A stretch of DNA of 64,000 bases from Tupaia tana (Eukaryota; Chordata; Mammalia; Scandentia; Tupaiidae), in assembly GCA_026018925.1 (NCBI GenBank), contig JAKSZU010000009.1, forward strand, positions 73,070,041-73,134,040, in the 5' to 3' direction. The notes under the pieces were generated by a model that saw only the letters and a list, made by a program, of their open reading frames with translations, was not told the DNA's origin and made no database searches. This document shows positions 47,740-59,165 of the stretch, piece by piece (positions within the stretch are counted from its first letter, which is position 1; the number at the start of each line of letters is the position of its first letter). Position numbers and translations under genes: made by a program.

Positions 47740-47997
47740 TTTTTTTTTTTTGAGAGGTTATTGCTATAGGGCGTGTGCGCTTGCCAGAAAGGCAGAGACA
47801 GACAGATAGAAAGTGAGAAATCACCCCCCAGGGAGGGATGGCCATGCCGCAATCCCTTCTCCTCCATTCTCCTCTCGGGATCTGGGGCACACACGTACAC
47901 ACACTCAGCATGAGCTTAAGCCACCGGGTCCGTGACTCGAACCGTGGTCGACTACATGGGAGTTCAGCAACATAGCCATTACACTAACTGCTGGTCC
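47740..47997 (-). mobile_element. tRNA-derived SINE, long type, fairly young
   Basis: Antisense complete copy with T tail; TSD TGGAAGTCATT and TGGAAGTTATT on the flanks. Confidence 0.94.
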
Positions 47998-48834
47998 CTG
48001 GAAGTTATTTTTAAAGAGTATAATTATTCTGTTAATCCTTCACTTTTGTTTTTACACATCAAGCAAATTCTCACAATGCCAGTCAAAACTAAACATTCTC
48101 CTTTCAGATTTGCCATGAAAAATAAAACATTCACTTTAACTTGTTCAATTACTAAAATATTTAGTAAACAATTTCAGAAGATTCCAGGTCTATCTTTTCA
48201 CAGTCATCTGAAATTCTACTTTCTTCTGTCTTTTTACTCTTTTAGCTATTTCTTCAAGACACTCAATCGCTGTATTAGTAACTGCACCAAGAGTATAGAA
48301 GAGCAAAAGCTGCACTTCAGTTCATCTAAAGTCACAAGTAAGTTTATAGTCCTGAAGTAAGCTTACAGGCCTAGTGATTTAGTTAATTTTTATCTGTCAC
48401 AAAAGGGACTTTGTGCTGTAGGAGAGAGCATTTGGGCTTATTATTTCATTATGTGTACATTAATTAGATTAGAAAAGATTTCAGTTAATTACGGAAATGA
48501 CTAATTGTCAAAATTATAGTGATCGACTATTAGAAGGAATCAAAGCATAAAACAACTAATAAGAATAAATAAATAGAATGATCATAAATTGCCTTAGCCA
48601 GAGTTGGGAAGTGATTTCTCACACAGGCTAAAGAAGAGAAGTGATGTAAAGACAATGGCATTGACCAGCCTCTAAGAAAGCAAGCTCTTTACTCAACATG
48701 GACTCATGACAAAAAGGCTCATTTATGATGTCCTAGTATATTTAGAGTGTTAAGTCACACAGATAAACACAACCAGAAGTGAAGAGAAATTATATATATG
48801 TGAGCCATACTTCCTCTTCCTTACCCCTACAGCC
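47998..48834. other. Unique sequence
   Basis: No gene or repeat recognised. The 142-codon frame spanning part of it starts inside the SINE and has no recognisable domain. Confidence 0.45.
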
Positions 48835-48926
48835 ATTAACCATCACTTTCTTTTCTTTTTTTTTTTTTCCCAGTGACAAAGACCAGACTTTATTGAAGCA
48901 TTTGATACAAAACATCCCAGTTTAGG

Positions 48927-49019
48927 ATCAGCAGTTAGCGTAATGGCTATGTTGCTGGACTCCCATGTAGTCGACCGCGGTTCGAGTCCCGGACCCGGTG
49001 GCTTAAAACTCAACGCCGG

Positions 49020-49057
<38 letters not shown>

Positions 49058-49220
49058 CCAAGATCCCGACAGGAGAATGGAGGAGAAGGGATTGCGGCAT
49101 GGCCATTCCCCCTGGGGGGGGGGGTGATTTCTCGCTTTCTGTCTCTCTGTCTCTCTCTGTCTGGCGAGCGCACGCGCCCAATAGCGAAAACCTGTCAAAA
49201 CAAACAAACAAACAAAAAAA
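48927..49220 (+). mobile_element. tRNA-derived SINE with internal (GT)n
   Basis: Sense copy inside the antisense retrocopy. The normal GCGTGTGCGTGCGTGCCC motif has grown into a pure (GT)n of about 35 bp at 49021-49056. TSD ATCCCAGTTTA and CTCCCAGTTTC. The tail is AAACAAACAAACAAAAAAA. Confidence 0.93.
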
Positions 49221-49300
49221 CCTCCCAGTTTCAGCCCTGCAGCCACAATGCAACTGCACAAGGCATTGTATAGGACCAATAAGTTTATACAAAGGACGCT

Positions 49301-49456
49301 CAGGTGGGGGGCAGGAGGCCAGTGCTGAGATCCCCTGACTCAGCCCAAGAGTTCTAGGCTCCAAGAGAAACACTGGGGCAGGTGGGGGGCAGGAGGCCAG
49401 TGCTGAGATGCCCTGACTCAGCCCAAGAGTTCTAGGCTCCAAGGGAAACACTGGGG
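49301..49456. repeat. 78-bp tandem duplication
   Basis: CAGGTGGGGGGCAGGAGGCC starts at 49301 and again at 49379. Two copies, about two mismatches. The period is a multiple of three. Confidence 0.92.
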
Positions 49457-50280
49457 CAGGTGGTGGTGGGGGCAGCTGAACGCTGCAGACAGAGGCTTCC
49501 AAGCCAAACCGGAAGAAAACAAGATCCAAAGTAGGGCATTCAAACATAGTGAGGTGGGGGCGGGGGTGCCGATCCAAAGGTGGGACTGCTGCAGAGCTGG
49601 TGTAAGACATACGAGACCCCGTAGACACGGTGCCCAGGCTCCTGGACATCTCATCCTTCCCTTGGCAACCATACAAGTGGCTGCATGGCTTTCTTCCCAG
49701 GTTTGAGGGCAGTGTCTTTTCTGGGTCAGGCAGGAACATTTTGGGAGCCTTCCACTATATTCATAGCCATGTTGCAGTCCAGGGAACTTGGGAGGGAGAG
49801 TTCCAAGAGCAGTAAGCTCTCAGCCCTCCCTACCCCTCCAGGCCCCAACTTGATGCTTTCAGAAGCAGGATCTTCCCTGGTATCTGACATGGCCATAGAG
49901 AAGGCCCTAGGGCAAAGACAGGACCATCAGGGATCTTCACACAGGCAGTTCCAGACTTGGCCAAATTCTACTGCTGGAACCATCAACCGATGCCCTCTGA
50001 GAAAACTCAGTGTCCCTCCAGAGCCGAGGGATATTCCTGGTGTAACAGACGTCCTCAGAGCAGAAGCAGAGCCTTGTGGGTAGCATCAACCATAATCTCC
50101 CCTCAGAATACACCACAAGGAGCCCTGTCCCGTATTTGCAAGGCACTAGCTTGTAGGACAACAAAAAGATTGCTAGAGTGAACCGTGGGGGTGCAAGCCC
50201 TCGAGATGCCCAGAGGGGGCTGTCAATTCACAGACACCCACGCTAGCCCTCAGCCTAGACCCCAACCATCACTTCCTTTT

Positions 50281-50537
50281 TATTTATTTATTTTTTTGGA
50301 GAGGTTTTTGCTATAGGGCGCATGCGCTTGCCAGACAGACAGAGACAGAGACAGAAAGTGAGAAATCACCCCCCAGGGGGGATGGCCACACTGCAATCCC
50401 TTTTCCTCCCTTCTCTCAGGATCTTGGGCACACACGCACACGCACCTGGCCTGAGTTTTAAGCCACTGGCTCCGAGACGTGAACCATGGCCGACTACATG
50501 GGAGTCCAGCGACATAGCCATTATGCTAACTGTTGGT
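50281..50537 (-). mobile_element. tRNA-derived SINE, long type
   Basis: Antisense complete copy immediately right of the retrocopy. Its right flank AACCATCACTTTCTT repeats the sequence at the left flank and at the far end of the retrocopy, so both insertions used one target site. Confidence 0.93.
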
Positions 50538-50769
50538 CCCAACCATCACTTTCTTAAAGGCTCTAGAATTTCCATGACTAACATAAACTCTGGCAAATTA
50601 TTTCTGTTTTCTACAATTGTAATGTATAATTGATACATGCATAAAAGCCTTAAATACTTAGAAAACAAGATCATTTATGTTTTTTCAGTGTATTAAAATC
50701 ACATTGTTTACATCTTCAGAAACTACAAATATAAAAAAAAGACATCTTTTTTGTTTTGTTTTATTTGTT

Positions 50770-51266
50770 TTCTTTTGTTTTTGTTTTTGTCAGAAGGTGT
50801 GTGCATTCACCAAAGAGAGACAGAAACGGTAAGACGAAAAGTGAGACATCACCACTCGGGGGGCTGGCCAGGCCACAATCCCTTCTCTCCATTGTCCTCC
50901 TAGGATTTGGAGCACTCACAACGCAACTGGCATGATTTTTGGGAGAGGTTTTTGCTATAGGGCATGTGCACTCACCAGAAAGACAGAGAGAGACAGAGAG
51001 ACAGAAAGCGAGAAATCACCCCCCGGGGGGATGGCCATGCCACAATCCCTTCTCCTCCATTCTCCTCTCGGGATCTTGGGCACGCACGCACATATGCCCG
51101 GCATGAGTTTAAGTCATTGGGTCCGGGACTTGAACTGCGTTCGACTACATGGGAGTCCAGCGACATAGCCATTACACTAACTTCTGGTCCCAACTGACGT
51201 GTTTTTTAAGCCACCTCAGAGATAGGTGGTCCAGCACCTTAACCATTATGCCATTTTGATGGCCCA
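50770..51266 (-). mobile_element. Old tRNA-derived SINE, split by a young SINE
   Basis: Antisense pieces 50770-50937 (3' segment, TC motif, body) and 51209-51266 (head, GGTCCAGCACCTTAACCATT). The young copy between them is bounded by AACTGGCATGATTTTT and AACTGACGTGTTTTTT. Confidence 0.88.
50938..51191 (-). mobile_element. tRNA-derived SINE, long type, young
   Basis: Antisense complete copy nested in an older SINE of the same family. The target was the body/head junction of the older copy. Confidence 0.94.
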
Positions 51267-51564
51267 AGACATCTTTTTTCAATAATTATTCAATGGAACA
51301 TCAAGCAGAATATTGAAATAAATTATAAATCTCAATTAACTGCACATGGATTATCATCACATTGTTTTAGAATCTCAATTTGGCTTCCTATGCCCTCTGT
51401 CCTGTTTCCCTTACCCTCATAAGCTTAATATAATATACAATTAGGAGGTTAAATTCACTCCATTCTAAAAACAGTTGTATAATATATAACAAATGTTGGT
51501 TAAATATATTTCAAATATCCATACCTCTGTGAAACCCCATTCACATAGGTAAGAACTTCCTATA

Positions 51565-51566
<2 letters not shown>

Positions 51567-51598
<32 letters not shown>

Positions 51599-51599
51599 T
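51567..51599. repeat. (ATT)n microsatellite
   Basis: About 33 bp of pure ATT repeats, forming the T-rich tail of the antisense SINE that follows. Confidence 0.95.
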
Positions 51600-51857
51600 A
51601 GGTTTTTGTCATAGGGCGCATGTCCTCACCGAAGAGAGAGGGACAGAGAGACAGAGAGAGGGAAAGTGAAAAATCACTCCCCCACCCAGGGAGGATGGCC
51701 TGGCCACAATCCCTTCTCCTCCATTCTCCCCTTGGGATTTGAAGCATGCACACACACATGCCCAACATGAGTTTCAAGCCACCAAGTTTGAGAGTCAAAC
51801 CACAGTCAGCCATGTGGGAGTCCAGTGCCTTAACCACTACTTCACCTGCTGGCCCCA
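51600..51857 (-). mobile_element. tRNA-derived SINE, long type
   Basis: Antisense copy ending CACCTGCTGGCCCC at the right, an older-type head with intermediate decay. Confidence 0.92.
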
Positions 51858-52545
51858 GAACTGCCTCTATTTTAGGAGTCAGCCCTACAATGCCACCCTA
51901 GTAAAGCAGAGTTTGCATCATTTAAAGGAGGAATCTCCCACCATCAGCTAATATCTCATCCAGATTAAGGGTGTTCTCAGCATTTGACTGTTATACTCTT
52001 GCTATAATTTTTTAGCTAAGTTTCTTATACTTTCCATAATTTCTTATCTTCTGAAAAATTGAATCCTCAGTAATGACAAAAGATCTAAGTAACTGGAATT
52101 AGAAATTTCTTTTTTATTCACTTTTGATACTTAACATATAGATTTTAAGAAAAGGGAGGAGAGATTCAAACCTACCTGTTGAGTATGGTCTCACATAATT
52201 TTATATATAGTGAAAACTGGCTTATAGATTGACCAGCAGATTAAGCACTGTTAATGTTATCTAGAAGCTTACTTAATATTTTCTTTCCTAGATATATCAG
52301 GGCTCCATTTTAAATGGCATTGTCTATTTTATCTGTTTTCTATTAACCTCGCCTTCTGTCCTTTACATTTCAAACCCTTGCATTAGTTATAAAACCCTAT
52401 AAAATTGTTTTACATGGCAACAAAATTCTCTATGCTATCAGATTTTACTTCTGTATTTTAAAAGGTCTAGTAACTTTTGAAATTGAAACAAAAATATCAA
52501 TGCCTTTTTTATGTGACTGGTATAGTTAGGTTATATTTTGATATT
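51858..52545. other. Unique sequence
   Basis: No gene or repeat recognised. Confidence 0.45.
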
Positions 52546-52559
52546 GTAATCACCTTTTT

Positions 52560-52822
52560 TTTTTTTTTTGGAGAGGTTTTTGCTATAGGGCATGTGCGCT
52601 TGCCAGACAGACAGAGAGAGACAGAGAGACAGAAAGCAAGAAATCACCCCCCAGGGGGGATGGCCACGCCGCAATCCCTTCTCCTCCATTCTCCTCTCGG
52701 GATCTTGGGCATGCACGCACACGCGCCCGGCGTGAGTTTTAAGCCACCAGGTCCGGGACGCGAAGCGCGGTCGACTACATGGGAGTCCAGTGACATAGCA
52801 ATTACGCTAACTGCTGGTTCCA
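52560..52822 (-). mobile_element. tRNA-derived SINE, long type, youngest class
   Basis: Antisense complete copy. TSD TGTAATCACCTTTT at about 52545-52558 and 52823-52836. Many CpGs intact. Confidence 0.96.
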
Positions 52823-52836
52823 TGTAATCACCTTTT

Positions 52837-55149
52837 AATTAGCTATGATGCCAGTGTGTAAAGATAGTATGGATAATTGAAATCCACCAACAAATCATCT
52901 CAAAGCTCTAATTTCAACTTCTTCTCCCATTAAATACTTTCCTGTAGGGACTAATAAGTAGCGAAATGGAATGTATAAAGCATTGCCTGTCCAGGCTTTG
53001 GGGAGAAAAAGGGATCAAAACACAGAAGAAAGGGAAAAAGCAATGATTTGGATAATTCAGAAACTGTATAATCAATTCCTAACCTGAGATGATGTTGTCA
53101 ATAACATTTTTTAAAATCCTGTAACTGCTTAAGAAAATTTCCTTTTCTAATAGGTATATTATAATCAGTATGTTAAAGTTGTATTGACCACATATAGCCA
53201 ATGCTTCTCAGAGTAAATGCACTTTCAAAATAGGCTTAGCATTTTGCTGCAGCCTTTATTTAAACAATTAATTAAAAGCTGAAAAGAATATAACACATAC
53301 AGCTTCATTCTACTTTTCCTACATGCACCTGGCACAAAGTACCTGCTTAATCAATACCTGGTGATTTGTTCAGTTGTCACTGTGCATTAGGAATAGAATA
53401 TGATGTAGCCTGCTAAAACCTTTTGGATCAGCCCTCCTTAATGAAGTGTCTCCTCATCACTTAAGCTCCTATTTCTCAAGGAAAATCTTAATGTCATTAC
53501 ACAGGGATATAAGTATCAGAGATGCTGTTCAAATATTATTTAATCCCTTAACTCATGTCTATATTCAAAAAGTATTATTCTCAGAAAATAAAGAACATAA
53601 ACTCCACCATCATCAGTGCTAGTACATTCTGATTTTAAAAATTAAATATCTGATTGAATGCCAGAGTTCACCAACCTTAAACCCAAAATTACATTTGGTG
53701 TTATATATCTATGACATTCTGGAAACAGCTGACTTTTAATAGATACATTGTAGATCTTAAATAAATACCTTTAACCTAAAGGCACAACCAGAATATGCCA
53801 GAGCATAACAAATGAAGGTTTCCAATCCATCTTTGGCATTGCAACATATTTTAAAAGTAAATCCCAGTCATAGGCAATTCCTATGGAGATAGTAGATATT
53901 ACTCAAATCCAGGAATACTTCAGACTTTTACCTTGATTAGTAATGAAATAGCCATCTGCCAAATGGAGGCAATAAAGTGGCATTAATCAGGAAAATGACA
54001 GGAGAGTTACTTCTGAACTAATTGTCCTTCTGCTAAATGAATAACTAAAGCACCATGATACTGCTTAAGCCATTAAATGCATTGCTTATGATGAAAATAC
54101 ATACTGAAGGCTTAGCAACATAAAATGTAAACACTTTATACTTTTCTGACTCTTCTTTTTAAGAGTTAGAATATACATCCTGAGCTAGTAGTATCAGTGC
54201 ATTTAAGATAGTTATAGGTCACAAAAAGGGGAACGTAAATTTAGTAACAAAGTATTGACTATTTATGCTTGTATTCATATTTACAAACCTAATACCTACT
54301 ATAGTGAGATGATCTCAAATTGTGTTATTTGATAAGTCACTAGCAGTAGACATACTAGAGCACTGGAAAATCCAGGAGTCTTAGACTGTTAAATGCTTTT
54401 CCCATTATTTGCATTAACAAAATTTACAACTGAAGAATAATAGAATGAAAAGTATAACTATATCAAGGAAAACATTTATTATGTGGAGTGGCAAACTAAT
54501 ACTATATAGGCAGTTCCTAAGAACAGGCAAATGCATTAGCAAAGATTTCATTAAATTTGCTTCAGAGGTGTCAGTGCATATTTGAAAAGTAGCAACAAAT
54601 ATTATTTAATTTGTCAACTAGATTTTATCCCTCTAGGCTTTGACTCGTTCTTTACTGTTACTATACATTATCTTTTTGCTCATGTCTCTATGTGATTTTG
54701 AAAATAATGACAACTTTTTGAAAATCTGACAGATTTTTTCTTTTGACAGAGAACAGCTTTATGCCTGGGTATAAATCTATTATCTAGCTAGTCACATGAG
54801 AAATCATCTTAGATGAAACACTTGGAGTAATTTGCATTCTCACCATTCTGAGTTGATAGTTACAATCTTCCTGAGTCAGCTATATTTTTTCCACAAAGTG
54901 AAAATGTTTCCAAAAAATTCCATTGTAACAGGTATGTAAACAGTCTAGTCATGCCCCATTCCAATATGCAAACAACTCACTGTTCACAGCAGAAATAATA
55001 AATATGCTCTTAATTACATTGGAATAGTATAAAATCATTCAGAATAAAATCTCCAATGTCCTTTTTTGATTGGAATTCCTAAATGTGGACTTCATCCATG
55101 TCTAGCAAGAGACAATAAATATTTTACCCATCTTAAAACCCTTGTATCG
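52837..55149. other. Long unique interval, almost repeat-free
   Basis: About 2.3 kb with no SINE or L1, unusual in this window. CCTGGCACAAAGTACCTGCT near 53328 weakly recalls an ancient MIR/L2-type tail. No coding signal seen. Confidence 0.5.
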
Positions 55150-55306
55150 GGGCCAGTAAGTGGTGTGGCAGTTAAGGCACTTGACTTGATCCACATGTCC
55201 AACCACGGTTCAAGTCCCAGATCCGGTGGCTTGTTTTCTCACTTCCCTCTCTGGTCAAATTAAATAATAATAATAACAATAATAAATAAAATTAAATAAT
55301 TCTTTT
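55150..55306 (+). mobile_element. tRNA-derived SINE, short type
   Basis: Head GGGGCCAGTAAGTGGTGTGG through B box (CACGGTTCAAGTCCCAG) and GATCCGGTGGCTTG, then straight to TTTCTCACTTCCCTCTCTGG and TCAAATTAAATAATAATAAT. No body. Flanks ACCCTTGTATC and ACCTTGCATC are the likely TSD. Confidence 0.85.
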
Positions 55307-55982
55307 TTAGAAAACAAACAAAAACCTTGCATCTATTGCAGTTATGTATAAGAAGAATATATTGTCTATCTCCCTGCCTAAATATTATAAGATACAGATA
55401 ATACAGTCAGATAACTGTTTCTAAGTTTTCCTAAGGAGTTTCCCTAGTGACAGTGTACTTAGAGAAAAGGCAGCCTCTGTCATTTTCCATCACAAGTATT
55501 ACACTGAGCAAAGACTGTACTTTCCATTGTACTAATGGTTGTCCTAAAGCATAGACATTTTCAAAGCAAATACATACTAAACAAGGAAGAAGATGGACAA
55601 CTAACGAAGGTCACTGACATTAGATAGATCTTTTATTCCAGATCTCATTGGCATTCCTGGGATCCTCCTGACTGAAAACACTCCACAATGCTGCATACAT
55701 ACATGATTTCTGACAACATCATCTAATTTTAAGGGGGAGGAGGAGCATGTAACCAGAGAGATTGAAAGTCATGCAAACATGAAACCAATATATCATCCAG
55801 CACATAACAAAGTAATAGACTTGCCTGTGTGTGTCTACTGAAGCATTCAATTCCAACTGCACTTCTTGCTAAGCAGTTTCCAGCAGCACGCTTGCTGTGA
55901 AGCTCAATCAGTCCCATTTAATCAAGCTTAAGGGAAACTACTGTATTACTACATAGCATATGAATACATTCAAGGTGAACCC
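55307..55982. other. Unique sequence
   Basis: No gene or repeat recognised. Confidence 0.45.
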
Positions 55983-55988
55983 ACAAGT

Positions 55989-56617
55989 TGTTGGTGTCTG
56001 CCCCCAACTTAGCTTGATCTAAGAGAAAGCAGAAAGAAAGAGACAAAGAGACAGAATAGCAATGGACACAGGTGACTTGAGCCTAATAAGCCCAAGCAAC
56101 TCTTGCCAACCAGACATACTGGGCACCTTTATTTGTAGGGCAAAGCAACACTACATACGTGTATTTCATGACATTCCATAGATAAGTTGATATGTTACAG
56201 AAAGTAAGATGCAGGTAACAAATCTATAAGAGCTTGGACACACTGGGCTAAGTGTATCTCTTGGCTACCTCCATATCAAAGAGAAATTTCAATAAACTTC
56301 TTACCTAGTGGAGAGAAGCCTGCAGGTGTGGGGAGGATAATTTCTTGCAAACATCAAAGGAGTGTCGATAAGGCTAAAGAATCTTACAGAGGCAGAGAAG
56401 GGGTTTGACTTTGCTAACTGGGGTCAGGATGTTTCCTGAATTCCATCAGATGTATCTGTTGGAAGGCTCCTGGAAAATTCCACCCTTTACTCTGCTTGCA
56501 GTAAGGGTCAAGGAAAGGACAAGCTGCAAGGCTCTGTCATAGCCAAAAGGAACTGGTGATATTTGCTGATAGCTAGTCCCCACATCATCAGGGCTTCTTT
56601 CCAAACATGTCCCTACA
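55989..56617 (-). mobile_element. Solo LTR of an endogenous retrovirus
   Basis: A 629-bp element on the minus strand with TG...CA ends (sense TGTAGGGACATG... to ...ACACCAACA), flanked by a perfect 6-bp duplication ACAAGT at 55983-55988 and 56618-56623. In sense, AATAAAGG lies near 56130, followed by a TC-rich region and the end, as in an R/U5. No internal viral genes adjoin, so it is a solo LTR left by recombination. A 6-bp duplication favours a class II (beta-like) origin. Intact ends and flanks suggest a moderate to recent age. Confidence 0.85.
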
Positions 56618-56741
56618 ACAAGTGACTAAAACCAACAGGATCCACCATCCTCATCATAAAATAATACCAGAAAACTACATTAGAAACATTAAATGGAAGC
56701 AAAATATGTAGAAAATATTACATTCTCTCCAAGATTTTTTC

Positions 56742-57014
56742 TTTTCTTTTTTTTTTTTTTTTTGGAGAGGTTTTTCGCTATAGGGCGCGTGCGCTCGCCA
56801 GACAGACAGAGAGAGACATAGAGACAGAAAGCGAGAAATCACCCCCCAGGGGGGATGGTCACGCCGCAATCCCTTCTCCTCCACTCTCCTCTCGGGATCT
56901 TGGGCACGCACGCACACGCGCCCGGCGTGAGTTGTAAGCCACCGGGTTCGAGACGCGAACTGCGGTCGACTACGTGGGAGTCCAGCGACATAGCCATTAC
57001 GCTAACTGCTGGTT
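56742..57014 (-). mobile_element. tRNA-derived SINE, long type, youngest class
   Basis: Antisense complete copy with TSD CTCTCCAAGATTTTTT on both sides (about 56725 and 57016). Closely similar to the copies at 44117 and 52560. Confidence 0.96.
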
Positions 57015-57031
57015 CCCTCTCCAAGATTTTT

Positions 57032-58074
57032 TGAGATATCTTGTTTGCCTAACAATTTCAATGATGATAATACTGTCTCACTGCTACTAAAGGAGAAGAG
57101 GGGAGAGAACAAAAGAGGAGAATATATAGGAGAGGAAAGAAAAAAAGAGGAGAGGATCTAGGAAGGGAGAAGAGGAATGTTACCCTCAGAGGATGGTAGA
57201 AAAGGGAGTGCTGCACCAGTTTACAATGTAGTCCTACAGTAAGCATACACTGATGTGCGTGTGTATGTGTGTGTGTGTTTGTGTGTGTGTGTGTGCGCGC
57301 GCGCTTTAATTAATTTTGTACCAAACAAATAATGAATACAGTAATATGATTAGTCCTACTGGTTATTTAACACAGTTCTCCTGCTGCACAATAGCCTCAA
57401 CCAACTTAAAATAACATTTTAATCAGAAACTAATCTAATTTTTATGCTCTTATAATTATTTTCTATCTCAAGTTCTACTTGTTAGACTCACAGAAATATC
57501 ATGTATAGATGTGTTGGGACAATTCAGGCTCATGTGCCTGTAGTTGTCTGAAATTTCCTCATCTCAATCAATTGTAGAATATGTCTCTTCACTGTAAAAG
57601 AAAATAGCAGAACTATAACTTGCTAATTGATTGTCTTTGCTAGAAACAGGCTATCATTCAAATGAAGGGAATATGTTAATGTAATAATTTAGTTGGTACC
57701 AGCTATAATTCTGGACAGTTCAATCTTTATAATTCAGAAAAATATTGCAAAAATCTTGGGATATATATGACCCTAATTTGAATTTAAGAATATTAGATTC
57801 AGAATTTGGAGGCAGAGAGAGCTAAAACACACTATGTGAAGTATCATCCTCTTGAAAATGTTGAAAAGTGTACTCTACTTCCCAAATTCTTCATTGCACC
57901 TAGGCCCTTTATGAAAGTTTTTATTTCTCTTTCAAAGGTAACCATTAAGTATACTTACAAATTTATAAACAAATAATATAGAACTATTTTCTTATGCTCA
58001 CATTATTCCACAGGTAGGTAAGAGTACATACCCAAAATAGCAGAAACACCGATTAAAGAATTCTCAGCTACTTC
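57032..58074. other. Unique sequence with a TG/CG microsatellite
   Basis: Nothing recognised except the purine-pyrimidine repeat at 57254-57304. Confidence 0.5.
57254..57304. repeat. (TG)n ending in (CG)5
   Basis: GTGTATGTGTGTGTG followed by TTTGTGTG and GCGCGCGCGC, an alternating purine-pyrimidine tract with a CG core. Confidence 0.95.
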
Positions 58075-58305
58075 TTTAAAAGTTTATTTTTTAGTTCATC
58101 CATGAGAGAGGGATGGAGAGACAGCGAGATCCCTGACAGAGTCTTCATGCTGCTGTCTTACTCCCAGCCTCAGCCAGACAGGATCGCTGGCATGTGTATG
58201 TGCTCAGCATGCTCTGGGAGACCTGATACAAACTCAGAACTTTTCTGTATGGTCTTGGCATCAAGGATCTTTCCATTACTGCTATGCTACTATGGCTGGC
58301 CCTCA
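58075..58305 (-). mobile_element. Second tRNA-like SINE family (type B)
   Basis: Antisense. In sense it begins GAGGGCCAGCCATAGTAGCA and ends with a TC motif, CCCTCTCTCATGGATGAAC and AAAATAAACTTTTA. Same layout as 45041-45254, much diverged. Confidence 0.55.
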
Positions 58306-58320
58306 GCTACCATCAGGCCT

Positions 58321-58500
58321 TCTGAGTAGTGTCCTATGTTATTGTATGGAGATGACCCTGAGTTCTGATTCCTCCTATGTCAAATGACACACATTTATTG
58401 TTTTATTTGAGTTTTCGTTTCTGGGAATTATTGCTTTTCTGATCTTTTCCCCACCAAAACTGACAACTGACAGTCTGACAATTTTATTGTCAGTGTGCTT
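58321..58500. repeat. 180-bp direct duplication, copy 1
   Basis: Shares AAATGACACACA, GGGAATTATTGCTTTTCTGA and ACTGACAGTCTGACA with 59166-59345 in the same order and orientation, with no length change. Confidence 0.9.
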
Positions 58501-59165
58501 ATGGATGAAGAAATAAACACATTTTTGTAGTACATATTAGTTCATAATCTTTTCGAAAGAGACCATCTATAAGAATGATGTCCCCACCCTTTCATATTTA
58601 CAAGGTTTACATACAATTTAGGAATGTTCTGGTATATCTTTTGCACCTTTGCAGTTGTGATCCCAAATATTCTCTTTTTGCTTAAAGGGATTTGCAGCAA
58701 GCTCACTATTTGTTATCTCATTACCTAAAGTGCTCTGCAATGTTACCATGCCCAGAAAAGCTTTAAGAAAGGGCCACTTTAGCAGATATATTAGTGTAGG
58801 CAATTTTCTGTCTGTGGTGGCCAAGTTAGGGAAAAATCACTCATGCTGACTAATTTGCTATATAACTGCAGTAAACTTCAGCTATGGAGTAGCTTTGGGA
58901 TTCCAACCAGCACAGTTTTCCAAATAGCTGAAATTTATTTCTTAATCAATTCTTTTTTAAATTTTTTTTTCATTATTCTTGATTTTACTTCAAACAAAAA
59001 TTTAAAAATCTAATTAGTACATGTATTTATTTTCATATTTAGTACTTGGGAACATTGTGCTTCAGAATTTTTGCCTCTATATTTTTAAGCAGAGAACAAA
59101 ATCTATAATTTTTTAACCTTTTGTTTTTGGTTAATGTTTTAATGAGTTAGGGACATCATTCAGAA
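58501..59165. other. Unique sequence between duplicate copies
   Basis: No gene or repeat recognised. Confidence 0.4.

Larger units (their letters stand above)
48853..50265 (-). pseudogene. Retrocopy of an unidentified mRNA, probably mostly 3' UTR
   Basis: In antisense it starts with poly(T) (48857-48868), and a TTTATT at 48889-48894 is the complement of AATAAA correctly placed about 20 nt before the tail. GC-rich, non-repeat sequence continues to 50265. AACCATCACTTTCTT at 48837 and AACCATCACTTCCTT near 50267 are the TSD. A SINE (48927-49220) and a 78-bp tandem repeat lie inside. I do not recognise the parent gene. The long antisense frame (49739 leftwards) runs into the SINE and its poly(A), so I do not read it as a protein. 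Confidence 0.75.

Noticed and set aside
48843-49739. A 298-codon minus-strand frame.
   Set aside because: It reads through retrocopy sequence, then an inserted SINE and the poly(A), so it is chance openness. The upstream part is probably 3' UTR.
55729-55917. A 62-codon minus-strand frame in unique sequence.
   Set aside because: No recognisable domain, splice signal or supporting context.
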